Below are positions 1-11,448 of a DNA stretch of 64,000 nucleotides, piece after piece. How positions within the stretch are numbered: the first letter of the stretch is position 1; every line of letters starts with the position of its first letter. The notes beneath the pieces were generated by a model. It searched no databases, was not told the DNA's origin, and saw nothing but the letters and a program-made list of their open reading frames with translations. The position numbers were made by a program, and so were the translations under genes. Source of the DNA: Amoebidium appalachense (Eukaryota > Ichthyosporea); assembly GCA_963693365.1 (NCBI GenBank), contig CAVNZM010000017.1:186001-250000 (forward strand), given 5' to 3'.

Positions 1-109
1 TCATCAGTGCCATTTTTTTCTTCCCCTTTCCCTTTTTTTCCTGCATTCGGACACACACAAAGGGGTTGAGCCTTGGAGAAAAGGGAAGAAGGTGACTAGA
101 TGGTGGTGT

Positions 110-157
<48 letters not shown>

Positions 158-1192
158 GATGCAACCATGATGTTTGCCTGGCTGTGTATGCGCCGCTCAG
201 TTAAGTTACTTCACCAGTCCCACCTCCCCCCCCCCCCCCCCCCCCCTTCCTTTTCTGAACTCCATCAGTGCTGTATCCCTTCATATGTGTGAGTTTCAAA
301 AACCATGTCTATTTTAGCACGTTCAAACACTCCTCCCCTCTCCCCTTCAGATCTGCTCAGCCAACCAGTCCCTCCCCTCCCCCCCCTGCTTCAATTCGAC
401 TTGATGTCACCTCTGCAGAACGGGGGGAGGGGGGGGGGGGAGGGGCGGGATGCGCCGGATATGCATGCCTTTTTTTCCCTTTCTATCCCCCTCCCCCCCT
501 CCCCCCCCCCCCCCTCCCCCCTCCCCCCACCCCGGCTTCCCCTTCCCCTCTTAGTAAGTCTTTGCTGTTCAACCTAGTCAACTTCCCTTCTCTCCCACCA
601 GACGCGCTGTCACCTCTCTTCTTTTCAATTTGAGCTCAGCATACAAATTTATAGGCGCTTTGACTGCATGAGGTGGCGCCTTGGAACCTGAAGTGTGTGT
701 GTGTGTGTGTCTCGGGGGGAGGGGGGGGGGGGGGGGGAGGGGGGGCCGTGGGCGACGGTGTGCGCCCATGCTTCGGCAAGGGATAGTGCCACATCATAAT
801 TAGTATACGCCTCCCCCATGTACACATGCATTGATAAATCGACTCAATTGTGCGCGCAGGGGTCAATAAAAAAAACTTACGTGTACATCTTTATTTTTCT
901 AAAAAAAAAAAAAAGAAAGAAAGGAAAAAGGGGGGTTTACGCTGTTTACTCGAGGCAAAGAGAACCAGTCTCAGGTATGGGGGGGGGTTTTGCTCGGAAT
1001 ATCCCCTCAGCGGTATATCATGATCACGTACATAGATGTCGGGTGGTGACTATATATCAGGGTTTACTTTCTCTACGAGACACCATAAAGACTACAAGGA
1101 GAAATCAATTAGTTGGGGTTCCCCGTTTTTTTTTTGTTTTTTTTTTTTGTTTTTTTAAAGGGGCTCCCCTCGGGACACTCGGTATCAGCTGG

Positions 1193-1279
<87 letters not shown>

Positions 1280-1283
1280 TGCG
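1..1283. repeat. Low-complexity intergenic DNA with poly-G and (GT)n
   Basis: No gene is visible. The stretch holds a 45-base G run (112-156), C and G runs near 225-245, 420-440, 490-530 and 717-745, an A run near 901-914, T runs near 1124-1155, and a pure (GT)n tract from about 1194 to 1274. Apparent reading frames here are proline-, glycine- or Cys-Val-rich translations of these tracts and are not credible proteins. Confidence 0.9.
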
Positions 1284-2211
1284 CTATAATTTTGTAGTGA
1301 TGTGTTTCTCAAGCCAATCAATACATCTAATAAACAGGTCGTAGTTACGCGTGTTTAGTATAAAATCAAGGATGTTGTAATTTACAGGTAGGCTATCTTT
1401 CTGGGTGTCTGTTGTGAATGTGACGTGTGTGTGTTGCGGTATTATGTGGTCTATCAAACTACATTTGGCGATACATGACCGGTTAAACTTGTGTGTGTGT
1501 GTGTTGTTTGGGCATGCAAATGATGCCACCTTATACTTATTAGATCTCCACTGTATAGCACGTGTACAGTAAAAGCGTGGTAATTGATCAATAATACCAT
1601 CAGCTAGAGAAAGACCAGTTCTACAGGAAGGTAATATGTATTTAGGTGTTATACACTTGCGAGTGCCATATTTGGCAATATGGTTGAGGCGGTCAGTATA
1701 TATAAAACGAGACATAAGGCTTAGTTTTTCAAGGTGTATGCTTTCATCGGGTCTAGTGTCGTGTGGTATCTTTTTCCATTTGTTATATTGCGTGATTATC
1801 TTGTGATTGTGTACATGTTTAATAAGTAAGTGGCAGTCCAAAGTCACACACACACTATTGCGGGGTTTATTTGTATTTGTGCCCAGGGGAGAAGGGGAGA
1901 GAGGGGAGGAAAGAGGGGAGAGGTGAGGAGGGGACAGGTCGGATAGAGAAGAGAGGGTGGGAGGGCAAATACTTCTTTAAGCGGCTTATGTGCTTATTGA
2001 ATTTCAGCGCGAGATAGGATACTCTAGCAGCTATTGGGACCAGACCATATATCGAGAGCGTTACAGGCCCAGGTTTACAACAGTTGTTAGATAGAAAGGA
2101 GGCAACTTCTGCTTCAAGGAAAATTGCCAGGGGTTTAAGCGCTCTAGTTCTCTCTTTCTTGATCCAAGCGGCGAGAAGGGGGTAAACCATATTCACATGC
2201 CGGGAAGACAA
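1284..2211 (-). pseudogene. LINE C-terminal tail in two broken frames
   Basis: Two overlapping minus-strand frames (2211 to 1867 and 1853 to 1284) continue the reverse transcriptase. The first carries thumb-like sequence rich in Leu/Lys. The second has a Cys/His-rich cluster (CPN...HTHKFNRSCIAKC) that resembles the degenerate zinc knuckle at the end of many LINE ORF2 proteins. A purine-rich low-complexity stretch near 1880-1960 probably caused the frame change. The zinc knuckle assignment is an inference from position and Cys/His content only. Confidence 0.6.
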
Positions 2212-3919
2212 AAGTGCGAATAAATGTAAGTCTAATAGAAGGATGGAGGGGTGTGTCTTTAAAAATATTAGCCGAGAAGAAAGCTAACCGCTTACGAGCC
2301 AACTCTACCCTCTTTTCGACCATATGGGGAAACATAACACCAACAGAATCAACCGGAACACCAAGATATTTGTATTCTGGAACTATAGGTACAGGTTTAG
2401 ATGATAATGTAAATGTGTGTAAATTGTTAGCTATATCAGGTACAAGAACACCACATTTGTCTATGTTAAGGATCATAAGGTTTGCCTTGCACCACTCTGA
2501 CACTACATCGAACAATCTTTGCAGGCGTCTAGGGGTACGGGCAAGGAGGGAGAGATCATCAGCATAGAGAAGTGCAGGCGGAAAGTTATTAATAGGGTCA
2601 TCGTTTTCGGCGTAAATCTTGACAGCCAAATCATCTATAAATAGGTTAAACAAAAAGGGGCTAAGCAATGAACCCTGCAAGAGACCTCTAGTACGAGCAA
2701 AACCATATGAAAGATGCCCATTAACCACAGCTCTACCATAGGTTTGAGACAAGAGTGCTTCTAACAGAACACCAATGCAGTGTGGTACACCCCGTGCAGC
2801 AAGCTTTTCCCATAGGAGACCAGGGGAGACAGAATCGTAAGCAGTTTTCCAATCAATAAAGCCAACATATTGTGCACCAACTTGCATAGAATCGTGCAGT
2901 GCCATTATTTGAACATAACATGAATTGTTTTTACGAAAAGCGGATTGGCATGGGTGTATGTGAAGAATAGATTGAAACCTAGGGTGATGTGCAAATAACC
3001 TAAGTAAGCAAGCTTCAAAGAATCTACGAACAACCTGGGTTAGTGTAATGGGGCGAAAGGATGATATGGGGCCCTCAGAGTCCTTCTTAACTATGGGGAT
3101 CACTAAGGTATCTAACCAAGATGACGGGACATGTCCACATTTAACACACCAAGAAAAGAGAGAGCTTAACATGATAGTAAGATCAGGTTTAATAGCACGA
3201 TCACTTTCCTTTTGTGGGTAGGAGGGAACAAGGATTTTAAAAAACCCAGCAGGGAGTCCATCAGGTCCACAAGACTTACTAGAGCTATAACTAGATATCA
3301 CAGACCATATGGCATCGGGACTGAAAAAGGGGAGGATCGATTCTATGGGGATAGATGGGTCTACAGGCCACACAATAGGTTTCTGAGCGGGGGTCCTATC
3401 TTTAAACAGTTCCGAGAAATACTTATCAGAGTCTATGAGGGGGTCTCCAGTGGTATCACCAATAATACGAGCAGGGGGGCCAAATCGATTCATACTAGCA
3501 AGCCGGCGCAAGCTTTCCTTTTGAGACAGGGGTTCACCTAGTCTAGCGGGAGTGGTGTTTGGTAACAAGAGAGCATCGGGATATTCCTTCCTACCACCGC
3601 CAGCATAATCACCGAGATCTATCAAATCATCAACAATAAAGTTAGTGCATGTATCTAGTACGAGATGTGAATCTGGCCTGGCTTGTGCAGATTCTAATAG
3701 GCGCATATATATAGGGTGTTTCGTAGCATAGCATACACATACATCAACTCTACCCCACTGTGACTTAAGCTGGGATAGACGGAGGCGAAAGGTGGGAGGA
3801 GGAGGGGGGAGCAGGTCAAGGGAGATCTTAGGTAGGAAAAGGATAGGAGAGTGGTCAGATGACCTAGAGAGGTTAGGAGGGAGAGAGAGTTTTGACATGG
3901 TTGATGGCCAAAAGGCCAC
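2144..3919 (-). pseudogene. LINE reverse transcriptase segment
   Basis: This 591-codon open segment holds the catalytic core of a LINE reverse transcriptase. Motifs in order are a PDGLPAGFFK-like stretch (finger motif), FRPITL, QSAFRK, the motif A aspartate in GFIDWKTAYDSV, the GLLQGSLLSPFLFNLFIDDL stretch (motif B), and the catalytic YADD box, followed by the thumb region NIDKCGVL and YLGVPVD. The first ~40 residues (with SDHSPI) are the tail of the endonuclease domain, so the first ATG is not a true start. The frame ends near 2144 by a frameshift, because homologous-looking thumb sequence continues in another frame (1867-2211). All catalytic aspartates are intact, but upstream and downstream frames are broken. 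This is a retroelement relic, not a host gene. Confidence 0.92.
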
Positions 3920-4222
3920 TCCCCACTGTCGGTGTTGTGGGCATGGGATATTTGAGGGAACCGCAAAGTGTGACTTTGGACATACCTTGCTAAAGGGATA
4001 GCACGCTCCGGGGGCTTAGATGGGTACCCGACACTCACTTGCAGTGTGTCTGTGTGGTGGAGTCGCGTGTTAAAATCACCTAAAATAACAGTGGACATTG
4101 GTAACTGTGACAACTCGTGAGTCAATTCGACAACCGACATAGATGGTGGGTAATATACAAAAGTAAAAACATTAGAAAGAAACTCTATAGAAACCGAGAA
4201 TTCCGTTTGAGGAAAGCCGGCC
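3694..4222 (-). pseudogene. LINE endonuclease (APE/EEP) fragment
   Basis: Reading the minus strand from about 4222, the frame gives a hydrophobic strand (NVFTFVYYPPS), then VILGDFNTRL, the typical GDFN motif of exonuclease-endonuclease-phosphatase domains in LINEs. It then runs into low-similarity sequence where the frame is lost (about 3920). The closing SDHSPI motif lies in the next frame. The N-terminal half of the domain is absent, so the copy is 5'-truncated, the usual outcome of incomplete target-primed reverse transcription. Confidence 0.8.
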
Positions 4223-4233
4223 AGCCAGTGGCC

Positions 4234-4437
4234 TCACTCCTCGAGCTCATCCCCCGAGTCGGAGGACTCATCTCCCCGGCGCGGGTCGAGTTCCTCCTCC
4301 GGATCCGGGCCGGGCTGAAAAGCATCCTGCCCAAGATCCCGATCTGGGTGTGGTGCTGGGCGGGGCTGCCCGTTCCTTGCCAGCTCCGCCATTATTGTCG
4401 TAGCGCGTTCTGAAGTAGTCAACGTGCCTGAAAGCAA
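4234..4437 (-). CDS. Hypothetical acidic N-terminal-like ORF next to the LINE
   Basis: A 67-codon minus-strand frame, GC-richer than its surroundings, ends in an acidic Ser/Asp/Glu stretch (ESSDSGDELEE). It abuts the truncation point of the LINE, so it could be part of the DNA the LINE inserted into (for instance the 5' end of a transposase or host exon). I do not recognise it, and there is no supporting splice or promoter evidence. Confidence 0.2.
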   Translation of the reverse strand: MLSGTLTTSERATTIMAELARNGQPRPAPHPDRDLGQDAFQPGPDPEEELDPRRGDESSDSGDELEE

Positions 4438-5227
4438 ACGCCACAGACAACCGCCTCATCAGCTGACCAGCTTCGCTCGCCTGGACGCCAATCCTGCCAC
4501 GCCCAGCTGCGCCGCCGAGTGTCGTATTTCCATGCAGCCTGTTGCAGTCACTGTTTGATGGGTCGGGTCAGTGGAATCGACCCGAATAAAAAGGAATCCA
4601 ATGTTTGACCGCTGATCAGTCCGAACGTACGTCTCCGTGACAAACTTCACACACGAAAAATTTTGTCCATTTGTTTTTTGTCCTTTCAAACATAGGTACC
4701 CATTCACAAAGCTTTACATTTGCAACACGGTCAGTACGTGTGAGAGTTAAGACATGAGTATGTGCGCACAGCAGTGCAGAATGAGAGGCACGCAAAGAAA
4801 AAAGTAACGGGTGTGCTTTGCATAATAAGTGGAGGGGGCGGTGGAATTGCTCGTTTCAAGTGTTTTTATGCTAAAGGATGATTTTACCTGTGTAGACCCT
4901 CGTGCGCCGTAGTAGAGAACACAGCGAAGCCTGTGACTCTACCGTGCGGATCTTTTCGGCAAATCAGGTAACCACCGTGGGCAGCCAGCAGATGTACGTA
5001 GTAGGGCAGGGTTGCATGCTTGGTTCCAAAGTCCAGGAGCAGGACGTAGTAAAGTTCCTGTTTTGGTTTAGCATGGTTACAAGCTTTTTTTACGGAAAGC
5101 ATTAGAGTTTAAGGTTACACACGCTTTTCGTTGGCATAGAGTTAGTCTTCCCCCTCCCTCCTCTCTCTCTCCTTCCTTCTCTCTCTCTCGCTCTCTCCCC
5201 CTCCCTCCCTCCCTCCCTTTCTCTCTC

Positions 5228-5289
<62 letters not shown>

Positions 5290-6266
5290 CTGTGTGTGTG
5301 TGTGTGGTGGTGGTGGTGGTGGTGTGTTGTTGTGTGTCTGTGGTGTTTTCACACTGCACCACTGTGTCTCTGCTTCTGTCCCAAATACTTATAGACTCAG
5401 CGTAAGCTAGCCACAACGGCTCAAACGCCACCCAGTCAATGCTACCGGTCAGTCTAGATCTAGGCCTACCATTCGACCTTGCAATTGGTGCCATTTTCGA
5501 AGCAGTGGAAGCGTTGCGAAGGCACAAAACCTGAGAGAAAACTACCTTCCCGCACGTAGCAGAGTCTGCACTTAACACAAGTAGAGTGTATAGTCGTTGC
5601 ACACACACACACACGGAGGTGACCAGTCTCTATATGGGTGCTATATACTACCTACTAAAAGTGTGCTTAATTTAATCGGGCTGCATGCACTATCACCTAA
5701 GTATCACACAAGTGTTCACACGGTGCTGGAGAGTCTGTGTAACAGTCAGTCATCAATATAACTCCCGGTTTATTATGGATTTGTGGCGGGGTTTATATAC
5801 TCCGCGGGGGAGCACAACCGTGGGAGCACAACACGGTTGTGCTCGATAGCACAACCAATTGTGCTCTCGGGAAAATACATCGGGTAGAAAATACATCGGG
5901 TAGAGCACACAGCTAACCGCGCCCTAGTCCCATCCAGACGGGACTGCAGGCGGTGCGCTCCGAGCCAATCAAACGGCAGTGAGCCATCCAGCTCTTACGT
6001 AACTACGTAACTGCTCACCACAAGATCGGCCCGCGGAGCGCATAATCACACTCGCTAAATAAGCAGATAGACAACGAACTAGCACTAGTAGAATATACTT
6101 AGTAGTCATAATAGTGATATTGGTGTTGTATATTCCAACACTTGACACACGTGTACAAAATCCACATGTACTCGCACAGATGTGCGCACCGTACATTCAC
6201 GCACAAGAAGGTGCATATATTATATAGGTAAGCCAGACCCCCCTCTCCCCCAACACCCCGCCCCCC

Positions 6267-6297
<31 letters not shown>

Positions 6298-6438
6298 AAA
6301 TAAAATAAAATAAAAAATAAAAAATAAAAAGTAAAGGGCGGCAAGTGGGATCAAGAGGGGGGAGGAAGCCACCCCCCCCCCCTCCCCCTCCCCCCCCCCC
6401 CCCCCTCCCTCCCCCCTCCCCCCCCCCCCCCCCCATCA

Positions 6439-6476
<38 letters not shown>

Positions 6477-7072
6477 GCCCGCCGGCCCCGCCCCCCCTCC
6501 CCCCCCTCCCCCTCCCCCCTCCCCCTCTCTATCTTATTTTTCATCAGGCTCGGTAGCCCCTGAATAATTTTTTTCTCCAAAATTCTAGTGTCCTTCATCT
6601 TATATAAGGTGTATTAGCAGCCGGGCCTGAATGTCAGTGAATGACCCCTAGGCCTGTCTGAGGCTATAGCTACACTGCACCGTTCGGAATCGTTTTTACG
6701 CGCGCCAAAAAATGACTCCCGAGGTTCCTTGGTGTTTTCGAATATATTGTTTCCTCTGTAGTATCTTAGAGTGCGTGTTCGGAGTTGGCGAGACCGGCCC
6801 TCACTATGGTGCTGACACAGCACTGCACAGCACGTAAAAAAATAAGACGGTGAAAAGAATGAAACAAACGTCGATGTGCAACAAGCGTGTGTGTAAGCCG
6901 AAAACTACGAAGTCATAGTAGGTGCTCTGGCGGATGCTACATACGAGGAAGTTTGCTTTCTACATTATATACACGAGGATAATTGGCAGCAATATTTGAA
7001 AGGTGTGCAGGCCGAAAGCCTGCCACAAACTAAAAAGGATTTACTACACAGCTTGTATACCGATTTATAAAC
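4438..7072. other. Intergenic region with microsatellites and a possible solo LTR
   Basis: No gene could be supported. The region holds CT-rich sequence (5155-5228), (TG)n (5229-5306) followed by (GGT)n, a possible solo LTR (about 5734-6140), long C runs with scattered T (6245-6530) and an A-rich patch (6288-6330). Confidence 0.7.
5734..6140 (-). mobile_element. Possible solo LTR, minus strand
   Basis: On the minus strand the sequence from 6140 starts TGTTGGAATATACAACA, a typical LTR-like TG start that shares its first seven bases with the LTRs at 56.3 kb. A TATA-like GTATATAAA lies near 5795 and an AATAAA signal near 5772, in promoter-to-polyA order. A plausible CA end is at 5734. No target-site duplication was found and the inverted ends do not match well, so this is tentative. 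Confidence 0.3.
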
Positions 7073-7423
7073 ATGGCCAGCCTGCTAGTACGTGGGACTG
7101 TTTTCGGCCGTCGGTTCTGCCCAGCCTTGAGTGTGTTTGCTGTAAAAGCGAGAGCGCCCATGCAAGTACGTGTGTACATGTGTACATGTATCTGCCTGTG
7201 CTGTCGGGTTAGGACAGTACTAGTTTGCGCATGCGTACACGAGTTTTGTCGTTCATGTCCAGGTGTGTGCGTGTGTGTGTGTGTGTGTGCTAGTGTGTTT
7301 GCGTGCGTGCGTGTGCTGGGAGGGGAGAGGGAGGTTTCAAGCGTGTGTGTGTGTGTGTGGGGGGGGGGGGGTCCTTTTTGTTGCGTGGGCTTATGCACGG
7401 TGCGTGTTGGCGTCCCGCGTGAG

Positions 7424-7496
<73 letters not shown>

Positions 7497-8342
7497 AGGT
7501 GGAGGATAAGGGGATGGGTCGAGGAAGCGACGAGTTCTTGAAGTGGGTGTGTGGATGTGTGGGTGTGTGCACACGCTTGCTCCTCGACACGTGTGTGTGG
7601 CTTCGCGTGCATAATGGTGTGACTACGGTGTGTGTGTGCCTACTTGTGTGTGAGTGTCTGTGCACGCCTGCGGAATTGCAGTTCCGATTACACATGGCGC
7701 AAACCAGTGCTTGCCCACACTTTCATCCCTCCCTCCCTCCCTCTCTCCCTTCCCTCCCTCCTTCCCTCCCTCCCTCCCTCCCTCCCTCCCTCCCTCCCTC
7801 TACCTCTCTCCCCCTCCCTTCCCTCCCTCCCTCCCACCTTCCCCCCTCCCGCCCTCCCTCTATCTCTCCCTCCCCCCCCCCCCCCCCCCTGCGCGCAGCA
7901 CCCACTCTCTTCCTTCTCTGGTCTACTGCCTGTCACTCAACCTCTATGTATGCTTGCCTTCTCTTCTGCCCACTGGCGGACCTTTGAGGCTACCAACAAA
8001 CTACCCTTTTTCTTTCAAAACATCCCCTTCCGCCACTCCCCCTCCCCCCACCCCCCCTCCCCCCACCCCCTCCCTCCCGCTCCCCCCAAATCACACGCAC
8101 ACACTTTTTTCTCCTCTTACCACCATGGGTGTGTTTCTGTTGCTTGTGTTTCGAAACCTTGCTTGTCTACCTCTACCCTCATACTTTGGCCGTTGTTAAA
8201 TTTACCAAACCTTGCAAACCTTGCTCTGCCGTTTCTCTCTCTTGTGTCTCGTCCTGAGTTCATCTAGCTTTACTTTATAGCAACCACTAAATTGCTACGA
8301 TTGCCGAACACGCCAAATCCACCAAACACATTATCCTCCCCT

Positions 8343-8374
<32 letters not shown>

Positions 8375-9086
8375 CCTCGCTCCCGCCCCCCAAACACACA
8401 CACACATAAACACACACACATGCAGACACATACATCGGGCCAAACAGACAGACACCCACCTACTCACTCACCACAAAGAACCCACTTCGTGTCGTGAGAT
8501 GTGTACCCCACCCAACCAGACACACACAGACACACACGTACATGCACAAGCGCGCAGGTGCCTGGCATGACACACACTTTTCACCCCTTGAAGCCCCCCC
8601 CCCTCCCCCTCCACCCACCCACCCCCTTTCTCCTCCGCCCTCCTGCCCCATCTCGATTCCCCCTTCAGGCTTCCCCTTCCCTCTCTTCCTTTCTTCCTCT
8701 CTTTTTTCATTCCTTGGTCATTTCTCCTCTTTGTTGTTATAGCCTCACGATTAGAACACAACCCTCTGCGCCGCAATTTGCTGACAAATCCCCCTTGTAT
8801 GCAGGCTAGACCTTTTTTGAGCGCATCACCTCAGAGAGTGTTTACTTTCCCCTCGATAGTATTACAGAGATACTTTAGCAGCCAACATGGAGGGCACGAG
8901 AAAGCACTGAGGGACTTGGGGGACAAGTTTGGCGAGGCCAGGCTGGAGATAGAGGATGCAAGGGAGTCGGGTAGGTGATTTGCTCGAGGGTGATTGTGAT
9001 GTCATGGTGTGAAATGTCCAAGGTGAAAACAGTGTACTTTTTGACCGTTTGTTTAGTTGTGTGATGTGGGTTGAGGTTTTTTTTTT

Positions 9087-9147
<61 letters not shown>

Positions 9148-10208
9148 TGTGGGTGGGTCCTATGCTGGAAGGTTGCCATGGGGTGTGGTGTGTGTGCGCG
9201 CAAATGGTTGGCTAGGCACACAGGGAAGGTTTATGCACATGCATGTGGAGGTTGCACACATTGCACACAGACACATTTTCATCGTGTGTACTCACGGTGT
9301 AGTGTGATACCGTGTGGGTTATGAGTAAACAGCCTGAATATCGGACACTCCTCTAGCAATGACGCCATGTGCACTATTTTTAGACCGAATTACCAGAACT
9401 TTCGATGTTAAACGAAACGTATACCACTTACCTATCACCTACTAAAGATGGTCAGTGTTAGGAACTATTCGTGTGACTAGGGACCCTACGGGCTTTGCGG
9501 TGTCACTATGTTTGGTGGGTTGGGATGTGGGCGTGTATGTGGTGTGCGGGTATCAGCAGGATCTTTGTTGATTTATTCTTTTTTTTGTGGGGGGGAGGGG
9601 GGGAGAGGAGAGGCTCAGTGTTTGTGTGTGCGCCTCTTCATTAGGTTGTCTGCTGTTATTTGCACGTTGTTTCTCGGAACCCAATTTTTCTGTCGCCCCC
9701 CCTCCCCCCCCTCCCCCCCCCCCCCCCCTTCCCCCCTCTTCTCTTCTCCGCCCCTCTCCTGCGCGGGGGTAATGTGTAAGTGTGTGTACGTGTGGGCATA
9801 GGTACGAGCAGATACCTGTGTGCCCATGTATCTCCCTCGTTTGGTGCTGGTTTGAGTGGGACCTTTTGTCTTTTTTTGTTTTGTTTTGTTTGTTTGTTTG
9901 TTTGTTTGTTTGTTTTTGTAAAGGAGGGTGGGCATAGATGGGTAAGGTGGGTGGGTGAGTGGGTGGGTAGGTTTTTTTTTTTTTTTGTTGGGGGAGGGGG
10001 ATGGGGGAGGAGGCCTAGGCGGCCGGGGGGGGGGGGGGGGGGGTCTGATTTAAAGAAGTAACGAGTCTTTTTGGGACAGTGGGGACTGTCTACTACAACG
10101 AGGATCACAAGGCAGCACAGGAACTAGTGGAGTGAGTGTGCCTGCCCTTCCCCCCCCCCCCCCCCCTCCCCCCCCCCCCCCCCCCCCCTCCCCTCCCCTT
10201 CCCCCCAA

Positions 10209-10282
<74 letters not shown>

Positions 10283-10481
10283 GCCACCACCACCCAATGC
10301 ACACACACACACGCACTCACCATCACTGCTATACACACACACACACACTCACACACACACACACACACTCACTCACTCACTCACTCAGTCACTCACTCAC
10401 TCACACGGCCACCACCACCCAACCCACACACACACACACACCCACCATCACGTCTACCCACCCACACGCACGCACGCACGA

Positions 10482-10512
<31 letters not shown>

Positions 10513-10727
10513 TGTTACCACTACGTGAGTTGCATGACGCATGGGAAAACACCTTGGCACGAGAAAAGCCATGCAAGATGGCAGAAGTTACCTCTTACCC
10601 CCACCCGCCCCCTCACCCTGCCGCTTTCCCTGCCCGAAGGATCCTTAGACGACCAACACTAATCTCTGCGCTAAACCTCGCCGTTCAGGCCTTTTTCGCT
10701 TCCTCTTTTAGAATCTCTGAACAGCCT

Positions 10728-10783
<56 letters not shown>

Positions 10784-10903
10784 GCTTACTGCTACTATCT
10801 CCCGTTCTAAACACCCATCACCTTTCTTCGAGGGGACCATGCGTGTTGTGTTTTTTCGTGTTATCGCTCAAATCCCCCCCCTCCCCCCCCCCCCCCCCCC
10901 CCC

Positions 10904-10936
<33 letters not shown>

Positions 10937-11448
10937 GATGTGCGTTATTTGGCAGGGTGTGAATATGCGTGTGTTGGTGGGTTGCAGTGCCAATCGTATT
11001 GGTCGTCCTGGTGCTGGTTGTGCATGTTCGTGTGTTTGTGGTATGCCTCTGTCTCCCTGTGTGTGTGTGCGTGCGTGCGTGCGTGCGTGTGGTGGTTACA
11101 TCATGTGATGATGGTCGCGTTGGCGGCGGTGGTGTGTGTGAATCACGGTGTGGTTTGTTGTTGTGTGTGTAGAGGTGCCGGGAGGGGGGGGGGGGATTGA
11201 TTTCCTTTTTTCGTTCTTTCTTTCTTTTCCGTTCGAATAAAACATGTCGGAGAAATGGTTGCCTATAACTGATTGGTGGGTTATCACGTCACAGGGAGGT
11301 GCTATCGGACTACAAGACACTACTCGAGTCTGTGGATGGGCCGGTGCACACCAACATCATGCAGACGTGGGGGCTAAAAATAGAACAACTCAAGGGGGAA
11401 CTGAAGGAGTTGGAGGATGCGGGCGGCGACCATCACGACGACCACTGA
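7073..11448 (+). CDS. Mitochondrial-targeted small coiled-coil protein, four exons (133 aa)
   Basis: Exons: 7073-7165, 8868-8970, 10080-10131, 11295-11448. All junctions are GT-AG and the phases join (0, 1, 2), giving 133 codons and TGA. Exon 1 encodes 31 residues that are Arg-rich, hydrophobic and free of acidic residues, as in a mitochondrial presequence. Exon 2 opens with RYFSSQ, which resembles a matrix-processing site. The mature part is helical and charged ([16 protein letters not shown], then [17 protein letters not shown], then [14 protein letters not shown]) and ends in a His/Asp tail (GGDHHDDH). The pattern of a short helical matrix protein looks conserved, and I have a weak recollection of similar unnamed mitochondrial proteins in plants and algae, but I cannot name a function. 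The start is chosen as the first ATG, in A/T-rich context. Intron 3 carries one copy of a repeat duplicated at 12.5 kb. Confidence 0.82.
7166..8867 (+). repeat. Intron 1 low-complexity tracts: GT/GC at 5' side, CCCT, C and CA at 3' side
   Basis: After the donor the intron is GT-rich (7262-7493, including (TGCG)n), then CCCT-rich from about 7726 to 7875, C runs (7872-7889, 8346-8371) and CA-rich (8394-8540). The 5' half is thus G/T-rich and the 3' half C/A/T-rich on the transcript strand. Confidence 0.85.
9071..9146 (+). repeat. T run plus (GT)n in intron 2
   Basis: A T run at about 9078-9091 leads directly into an uninterrupted (GT)n tract to 9146, near the donor side of intron 2 (8971-10079). 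Later in the same intron are C runs (9697-9729), a (TTTG)n stretch (9876-9916) and a G run (10026-10043). Confidence 0.9.
10148..10515 (+). repeat. C run and compound (CA)n / (ACTC)n in intron 3
   Basis: Directly behind the donor at 10132 come C runs (10150-10206), (CA)n (10208-10281), a compound CA/ACTC tract (10300-10405) and a second CA tract to about 10509. Reading frames of His-Thr repeats on this tract are artefacts. Confidence 0.9.
10530..11095 (+). repeat. Interspersed repeat, copy A (pair with 12.5 kb)
   Basis: This segment has, in order: a GGGAAAACACCTTGGCA-type block, GCCATGCAAGATG, GCAGAAGT, a C-rich stretch, TGCCCGAAGGATCC, a CTAAACCTCG block, then (after G, C and T runs) TATTGGTCG...TGCTGGTTGTGCA and GTATGCCTCTGTCT. 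The same blocks occur in the same order at 12517-12840. The second half shrank or expanded through the homopolymers. No coding potential. Confidence 0.8.
10738..10781 (+). repeat. G homopolymer, about 44 bases
   Basis: An uninterrupted G run directly follows a T run (10729-10737) in intron 3 of the mitochondrial protein gene. C runs (10866-10903) and a T run (10907-10935) follow. Confidence 0.95.

Larger units (their letters stand above)
1275..4225 (-). mobile_element. Degraded LINE (non-LTR retrotransposon), 5'-truncated
   Basis: On the minus strand the order is: C-terminal part of an APE-type (exonuclease-endonuclease-phosphatase) endonuclease, reverse transcriptase, then a C-terminal tail. 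The endonuclease part starts without a methionine near 4222 and contains a GDFNTRL motif near 4070. It shifts frame near 3920 into a segment with SDHSPI. The reverse transcriptase follows in one long frame. Further frame breaks near 2165 and 1860 separate the thumb and tail segments. The last segment ends in a stop at 1284-1286, only nine bases before an (AC)n tract. The multiple frameshifts and the missing 5' half indicate a dead copy. No RNase H domain is recognisable. The clade cannot be assigned by eye. Confidence 0.9.
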
